A DNA stretch of 64,000 nt, taken from contig JAODUO010000064.1 in assembly GCA_025642075.2 (NCBI GenBank), positions 303,501-367,500 of the forward strand, in the 5' to 3' direction. This DNA comes from Ridgeia piscesae. Lineage: Eukaryota > Annelida > Polychaeta > Sabellida > Siboglinidae. Position numbers and translations under genes: made by a program. Below the pieces are notes generated by a model. It was not told the origin of the DNA. It did no database searches and saw nothing but the letters and a program-made list of their open reading frames with translations. Each line of letters opens with the position of its first letter. The first letter of the stretch is position 1. Below, piece after piece: positions 57,100-64,000 of this stretch.

Positions 57100-58140
57100 A
57101 TCAATGGCCTCTAATTAGGTGGGTGAGAACGGTGGCCACATAAACATGATATCTGCACAATGTCTTTGACAGGGTTCTACGGAACAAAATATCTGATCTA
57201 ATAGCTGCTGTCACAACACTTCCATTGCCACACTTGAACTTGGTGTTTTTCGCCGTGTCAGCATATGTTTTCAGGCCTGATTTGCAGAAGGGTTGTAGAA
57301 GCTGCATGTCCCCCTCGATTTAAGTGCGCCATGCAAACATCTCTCGCGCCTTTCCTCCCCAGCATACTGTTGATGAGCGAATTGTGCACATCCATTGTTG
57401 CATGCAACCCAGTAAATAGGTTGCTGAGTAAATCTGGGTTTTCAGTGAGAATGTCAACATTTCTTTATCATTCTAGTCTTCACTTCTTGTGAACAAACCA
57501 TTCCTTAGTCGCATTTATTACGTTCATTCAATCATGGTGTGTCTCGTCAATGTCCATCTGTTCTCTTTGAGCCCATGTCGTGCTAGATTCAAGGAATCTG
57601 ATGCACTACAAATTATTCAGGTTCAAAGGGGCTTTGAACGTCTGGAGGGAGGTTCAACATATCAGTAATGTATAACGGAGTCCATCTGGAATTGTTTGTT
57701 GTTTATCTGCCAGTAGCAAAGAAATATGGAAAGATGGCTCATTGCATCTGGAGATGAAGGCCAAAGTTACATTCTCGCAATGTCCGCAAATATGAAGGAT
57801 ATTTAAGACTTGGAGTAACTGATCCCAGAACTGGAATGTTGGTGACTGGACCTCTTGAAGTTCATCCGGAAAAAAGCTCACTTCATTTGTTGAGCAACAG
57901 CATACAGTTCGCATCGAACACGATGACCATGTCGATTAGTTTGCCATCAATGATTGGCCTTAATTTAACTGCTGTCTAGCTAGTTCTCTTCCGGGAGAGG
58001 TTATGATTGAATCCAGACTAAAATGGGATGATCTTATCGGGAATAATGTCAGCTCCATTTGGCACCGGTCACATTCTCCAAGGTCGTAATGTGAGGAGAC
58101 ATCAGGCGAGTTCTAGTAAAGGATTCGCGTGCGAGGAACA
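57100..58140 (-). pseudogene. Decayed coding relic of an unnamed metazoan family
   Basis: Minus-strand frames in order give LRPIIDGKLIDMVIVFDANC, PTFQFWDQLLQVLNILHI, NFGLHLQMQ, PYFFATGR, SRWTPLYITDMLNLPPDV, RNVDILTENPDLLSNL, NSLINSMLGRKGARDVCMAH and TAKNTKFKCGNGSVV, then LSKTLCRYHVY. The middle part resembles a repetitive metazoan family of unknown function with the pattern FW-x(n)-HL-x(n)-PYFFATxRxNYSRW-x2-LY-x2-DM, as I remember it. At least four frameshifts and several stops make it a pseudogene. Whether the family is a transposon is unknown to me. Confidence 0.55.
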
Positions 58141-58985
58141 CGAATTTAACTGCACGAATCGTTGGTTTCCCTCATTATGCTCATAAAGTGCCAGCGAATT
58201 TGACTTCGGCGCTCTGTAGCAATCTGTGTTGTTGCAAGACTGACTGCAGATTGAACTTGAAAATATCACCGTAACAATTGACAATCAAACAATTTTATTT
58301 CGTAACAACAACAAGAATACATTATACATGTACATGAGCAATCAAAACAAAAAAGTATTGTTACGTGATGGTCACATGGCACAAAATGTGCCGTCTTCCT
58401 GTGACCCCAAAACATAAACTTATAAAGTACAGATACATATATACTTATACACGTAGAATCACGAAATCGCTGTTCTCAGTATATTTTATTTGACAATATA
58501 ATTTATTTGACAAACACGTATTACGTAATAATGACGACGACAACAGTAAAAATAAAATAAAGGTGGGTGTAGAAGGTCATGTAACCTTACCGAATCGACT
58601 CAATATGTAATCCTTTGTCATGAATGAATATTTTGTAAAAAGAAACTGTTTGCTTTGCACAAATGTTGTAACGACATCGATGAAGACCTTGTTAAACTTA
58701 GTCTTCACATAATTGTAGATCATTAAAACATTTCATCAGCCAATTTGATGAGTGTTTCAATGGCATACGATGTTGCATCGTGTACAATGACAAACACACG
58801 TACAACAACCATTGCCATTGATTATGGAATGACGCAATTTTGCAGGTTGGTAATTGTATGGTGACCATGTTTGACCTTCACTGCACATGTATTACATCAT
58901 TTGATTGTTCGACTGTGTTCCTCAATTGACACGGGGATAAAATATGTTTTCCAATGGTATATGATATTATCATAGGTGCACATAA
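58141..58985. other. No gene seen
   Basis: AT-rich DNA. A 60-codon minus frame at 58102-58284 may be the upstream edge of the preceding relic. Nothing else is recognisable. Confidence 0.4.
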
Positions 58986-59655
58986 ACAGACCACATCCAC
59001 GTCGTAAACCAACAAAAGGAGAAGTGCAGAGAATACAATATCCCACTATGCATCGCATTCGTCGACTACGAGAAAGCCTTTGACTCAGTGCAGACTCAAG
59101 CAGTGCTCACCTCGCTACAAGAATAGGGGATAGAAGATGTGTGCATCGAACTCCTGGCGGATATCTACACCAACAGCTCGATGACAGTCCAACTACAAAA
59201 AAAAACAGGATCAACATAAGGAGAGGAGTACGACAGAGAGATACCACATCGCCTAAGCTGTTTTCGTCAGCACTCGAAAGCATATTCCGACGACTGACTT
59301 GGGAAACCTGAGGCTTGAAGATAGACGGCGAATATCTTAGTCAACTTCGGTCCGCTGGCGATATTTCCATATGCACTAATACACCACATGAACTACCGCA
59401 AATGTTACAGGAATTACCTGATGAAAGTGAAATTCAGGGTCTGAAAATGAACATGTCGAGGATAAAGGCGATGATGGAAAACAACACACCAATATACGTC
59501 AACAACACTCAAATCGAGAACGTTGAGAGTTACACCTATACAGCACATATACAGCACCAGAGATAAAAACCAAGACAAGGAGATTCAAAGAAGAACCATG
59601 GCCGCATGGGCAGCATTCGCCAAGCACAGTGGCATCTTCGTACTTCATGCGTACT
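58986..59655 (+). mobile_element. RTE-clade LINE fragment (reverse transcriptase)
   Basis: The frames give DHIHVVNQQKEKCREYNIPL, CIAFVDYEKAFDSVQTQAVL, a shifted RRGVRQ stretch, LFSSALESIFRRLTWET, GLKIDGEYLSQLRSAGDI (the FADD motif is mutated to SAGD), GLKMNMSR, IYVNNTQIENVESYTY and MAAWAAFAKH. This is the RTE/BovB-like order. Stops and shifts are frequent, and the endonuclease and 3' end are missing. A long (CT)n tract follows directly. Confidence 0.8.
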
Positions 59656-59667
59656 TCCAGCAATGAC

Positions 59668-60284
<617 letters not shown>

Positions 60285-61154
60285 TTCAGGAAATGAATTA
60301 TCTACCAATAATTATATGTACTATTTTCACTAGTAGTAATAAACCATCAACAAATCATACAGCGGTAGGGGAGTCTTCACCTTTACATTCACCATGCCAC
60401 CTCTTCAACTGCCTACCTCTTCTCTTCTCTCCTCTCCCGTCTCACGATATCTTGCAAGATGATCTTCATAAGACCTAATGATCATGAGATGTGGCGGCAC
60501 CACTTAAATTTGCGTTTGTTATCCGTTGTATGGTTATCGTTTGATCCGGGGCTACTTGTAATATGAACATTAGTGCGGCAGACTGGTTTCTTGACAGATC
60601 TGATGCGTTCGTGCCAAAGGATTTACGTGAGTGCTCAAATATATTGATGAATGTGCGTTGACAATGCTGAATTAATTAGTAATTAGTTTGTTCTTTATAA
60701 ACGTTTTAGCTACGTATTTTCAGTTCCCGTGTTTTCTGACTATTAGTGTTGATTTAGTAAAATTACAATATTATTGTATGTCTTTCATTTTGTTACAGAT
60801 ACATGTTGAACAATAACTATCGACTACGTGTGATAATATAACATTTATATAATGAGGGATATGTACGATATAACACAATTGTTTTAACGACATCCACCAC
60901 CTAATTCAAATAACCCAGCATACAATATTATGTTCCACGGTATGAAATTATATGGACTGTTGGTCTGGTCAAGCATGCAAGCAAAACATCATAAGAAAGG
61001 TGATTGTAACTGGTGGTTGAAAACGTAACATGATTTATGCTATTCGAAAACTATTTTTGCTCCAGCTCAAACTGCGGAAATGTGCATGATTGTGGTCATA
61101 AGGTTCAGTGCAAGAAAAACCTTTATAGTTCTTCTCTGTCCCTGGCACATCCCT
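60285..61154. other. No gene seen
   Basis: Mixed AT-rich DNA. The first 200 bp is CT-biased, decaying from the microsatellite. No coding pattern. Confidence 0.45.
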
Positions 61155-61310
61155 TTAACAAACTCCTCTTTCTTCGTTTGACAATGAAATTGTCCACGAT
61201 GAGTGTGGTCGGTAACCGGTCATGTTATATCATAGCTTGGGTTATTTCAGCATTCTTATTGTATGCAATGTTTTAGCTATGAATGGGTCATTTTATATTG
61301 AGATTCACAC
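61155..61310 (+). repeat. Diverged repeat shared with 56545-56705
   Basis: See the matching strings described at 56545. Here the flanks are different, so it is a dispersed repeat rather than a local duplication. Confidence 0.6.
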
Positions 61311-61714
61311 CCGTCTTGTATCCGTCATCAATTTGCGGCGGGTATTTGCGCTGTTCCCACAGCCGTCGCAGTAGCGACTGGCGAAATAAATTGCTGCAAT
61401 TGTATAGTTCGACTCCGCTCACCTCCCAATCAGTTTTAAAGGTACGATTGTAGTAGTAGCGTAGCGCAACGACCTCTGGCGGTGTATGCTACCCAGCCTT
61501 GTCTTGTACTGGCCAACACTCCTGGTGGAGTCAAAGGGTCAAGGTTGTTCAAGGTGTTTCATGATGCGGCTATGAAGTATTTCTTCAAGTCTCAAGAAGT
61601 TTGGAAGTGCATGTGCTTTCGTATCTTCTAATAATCGGGTATTGTTCAGAGGAATAACTATCTTTTAATTACAGAAACATAACCGATCAAAGGCACCACA
61701 AAAAGTAATCCGAC
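61311..61714. other. No gene seen
   Basis: Unassigned DNA between two repeats. Confidence 0.4.
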
Positions 61715-63130
61715 AGAGGGCGCTCTAACGCAACTAGAGTCTTAGTGCCGCCTTTTACGTATTCTTGACGTGTGTAAAATGCGAAATGTTTTGCCGAACA
61801 TTTTGCCGAACGCTTGTTTAAATCATCCTACAATCAGCTGTTGAACTCGCATGACTCCGAAGCCTCACATAGCTGAATAAGGATAATTTCTGATACGTCC
61901 GTCAACGTGAAGGCATAATGTGTACATTAATGTGCATTTACAGCCGATGGAACGTCGACTGGTGGGCCGACGACAGGTGTGCTGGCGCGATGCCAGAACG
62001 GATGTTTAAAATCATCTACAGTTCGCCGTATGCATCATATGAGACTGCGACTTCACACATAGTTAAATATTGATATCGTATAACATTTGTGTCAATATGA
62101 AAGCATAATGTCTACATTAATGTACATGTACAGTCAATGGAACGTCGCAGGACGTTCGATCGAATTCAGTGCCTAGATGGCGTTGTGTTTGATTGTTCTG
62201 TCAATTGAGCACACATACGGCATGAACACACATACAAGCTATCGCTGGCTACGCGCATGCACGGTCAATACTTACCCTTCGTATATATGAAAAAGGTATT
62301 ACACCATATAGTGAAAGGGTGACATATTTGTTTTTGGTCATGGTTTCTGCTAATAAAAGCTGAGCAACGACATCAACGTGGGGCCTAGGCGCACAGTTTC
62401 TTTTAACAATAAATTACATGCAGCCTAATCCATTATGTACACTATTTACAATGACCTCACGCTGGTTTCAGATGTACTATCAAATGTGTATATATAACCA
62501 TAATAAAATTCAATTCAATAAAATTCACTATTTTGATAAATAAACAATCAGTAAAGATTTCTTTTGTAAGATCGTGTGATCGGTTCGCGGCAGGAAAACG
62601 TGGGCCATTTCTACATAATCTTGGGTGGAAAGTTCAAAGACCAAGAACGTGTGATCAGTGTATGACAAAATAACCGGGACCGCTCCATTTCTACTATAAA
62701 TGTACATTAATGTAGACATTATGCTTTCATAATGACGGACATGTTATACGATATCAATATTTAACTATGTGTGACTGTGAAGTAGCAATCTCGTGTGAAG
62801 CATTCGGCGAGCTGTAGATGATGTTAAACAGTCGTTCCGGAATCGTTCTAACACACCCGTTGGGCCACCAGTAAACGTTCCATCGGCTTCATTCGGCTGT
62901 AAATGTACATAAATGTACATAATTGTATTATGCCTTCACATTGACGGACATGTTATACTGTATCCATATTTACCTATGTGTGAGTCATGCGAGTTCAACA
63001 GCTAATAGAGGATGATTTACAACACAAAACAAGCGTTCCGCAAAACATGCTAAAAAAATCCGCGTTAGTCGCTAGAGGCGCTGATACACAACTAGGGTCT
63101 AGTTGCATATCGGCGCCTCTAGCGACTAAC
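61715..63130. mobile_element. Long-TIR foldback element with subrepeats
   Basis: The left arm (about 61715-62135) and right arm (about 62690-63130) are inverted copies of about 400 bp. Each arm consists of two related subrepeats of about 190 bp ending in gcataatg, tacattaatgtacatttaca and a gatggaacgt string. The 555-bp interior has no coding sequence. Such long internally repeated TIRs are typical of foldback elements; the superfamily cannot be assigned. Confidence 0.75.
63064..63130. repeat. 67-nt near-perfect hairpin at the element end
   Basis: Arms of 32 bp (gttagtcgctagaggcgc plus fourteen more) surround a 3-bp loop (ggt), with three mismatches that are all transitions. A decayed relative at the opposite end (about 61715-61750: gagggcgctctaacgcaact) suggests that it is a terminal structure of the element. 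Confidence 0.9.
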
Positions 63131-63808
63131 TGGGATTTTTGAAACCCCATACAAATACATACGCCACCATGCTCACTACGATTATTCATTCGAGGCTGAC
63201 CCCACTGACGTAAATGGCTAGACAATCACGCATTCGTGTAGAATACGTAACAGCGCGCGCGGCACGTGATACGCTTTATTCAAAACTTTGACCATGGGTA
63301 ATTACCTTCCTAGCGCTGTCAGTAATGGATGCGAGCATTACAGTTAGTGACCAAATAACGAGAGATCACAGCCTGAAACATATGTCTGCAAATGCAGGCC
63401 AACTATTGTAAAAGCATGGGTAAGTCTTGTTTAAGCGTCCTCATTAACAAACTTGTTGTTGGGTGTGCATGCTATTTAGGCCGGGAGGCGACTTCGCCTT
63501 TCCGGATATAAATTTTGTTAAGGCACTGCTTGCAATGCTATCTGCGTTGCGATTGGATGCTGGAAGTAAACACGCGCCACATGCATTTGGCAGTGCGACT
63601 TGGCAGGCAGGAGCGTCGTCGGATCGAGGAATACACAAAACCAACCAGAACGCGCGCTAAGTGAACTGAGCGAACTGACCTACATACAAATATCACGCGC
63701 TGTTTTTCTGCAGCATATGAGATTGTTAGAATCTAGGTGAAAAACTGTATTAGTAGAATAAGAGGGTAAATAGCCGAAAATGCGATATTGTTTCGATTAA
63801 GATGCAGT
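63131..63808. other. No gene seen: locally CpG-rich
   Basis: Bases 63240-63660 contain cgcgcgcggcacgtg, cgcgccac and cgtcgtcggatcg strings and are richer in CpG than the surroundings. A promoter of a gene beyond the right edge is possible but unsupported. Confidence 0.3.
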
Positions 63809-64000
63809 GCCAATAATTATTAACACATGCATTTAAAACATAAAATTATTCTCATTTTTATTACATAAATCTTATTTTCGCAATTAATTAATCTCATTTG
63901 CTAATAATTATGACTTGCATTTAAAACATGTTTACATGTTTACCACACACATTTTATTTTCGCAATTAATTGTGCTCCCTTGCCAATAATTATTATGACA
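63809..64000. repeat. 80-90-bp tandem repeat at the right edge
   Basis: Units begin tgccaataattatta at about 63810, tgctaataattatga at about 63899 and tgccaataattatta at about 63979. Each holds gcatttaaaaca and ttattttcgcaattaatt. The array continues out of the window. Confidence 0.8.

Noticed and set aside
63444..63660. Opposed 65-codon frames in the CpG-rich stretch
   Set aside because: Short, overlapping on both strands, no family motif or splice context; GC-rich DNA lowers stop density.

Overview
This is a 64 kb stretch of animal (metazoan, probably invertebrate) nuclear DNA. The evidence is one multi-exon gene with GT/AG introns in phase 1, extracellular modules typical of animals (SEA, EGF-like, chitin-binding peritrophin-like), tRNA-derived SINEs, and several non-LTR retrotransposon clades (CR1, L2/Rex-like, jockey-like, RTE). 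Very long (AT)n, (CA)n and (CT)n microsatellites are scattered throughout. Nothing bacterial is present. The phylum cannot be fixed from the sequence alone; a marine deuterostome or lophotrochozoan would fit.

Layout. 1-3400 is a repeat-rich segment whose second copy lies at 18532-22293, with a more decayed partial third copy at 16740-18500. 3400-15700 is a retrotransposon graveyard: L2/Rex-like fragments, a jockey-like element (5729-7388), and a nearly full-length but frame-broken CR1 element (about 8340-12515) whose ORF1 carries a zinc-finger-like motif plus an SGNH esterase. Foldback elements and MITEs follow. 22500-27250 holds an L2/Rex-like fragment and a tyrosine-recombinase element with a second, unrelated SGNH hydrolase fragment, both on the minus strand. 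27250-32040 is mostly unrecognised, with one MITE and one SINE.

The only gene I can support as a working gene is at 32043-51838 (+). It has 18 exons that join in frame to a predicted protein of 1328 residues. The protein has a short basic cytosolic N-terminus, one transmembrane segment (type II), a SEA domain, a mucin-like Thr/Ser/Pro region of about seventeen 20-residue repeats, and then two tandem copies of a seven-exon cassette: 8-Cys EGF-like, chitin-binding-like, three EGF, 8-Cys EGF-like, peritrophin-A/CBM14-like. The layout suggests a cell-surface mucin-like glycoprotein. In the second cassette one EGF exon carries a 2-bp insertion, and use of an acceptor 31 bases upstream would restore the frame.

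51839-64000 is again repeat DNA: a 700-bp CA/CACATA array, a 48-bp minisatellite of about 34 copies that grew inside a dispersed element also present at 13780-14230, a MITE with about 95-bp terminal inverted repeats, a decayed minus-strand coding relic, an RTE fragment followed by a 600-bp (CT)n tract, and a long-TIR element ending in a 67-nt near-perfect hairpin.

The most useful things to follow up are the cassette duplication and exon-15 frame repair, the minimal hammerhead-like motifs at 2477 and 21412, the stepwise hexamer cascade through TTAGGG in intron 9, and the origin of the 48-bp minisatellite.
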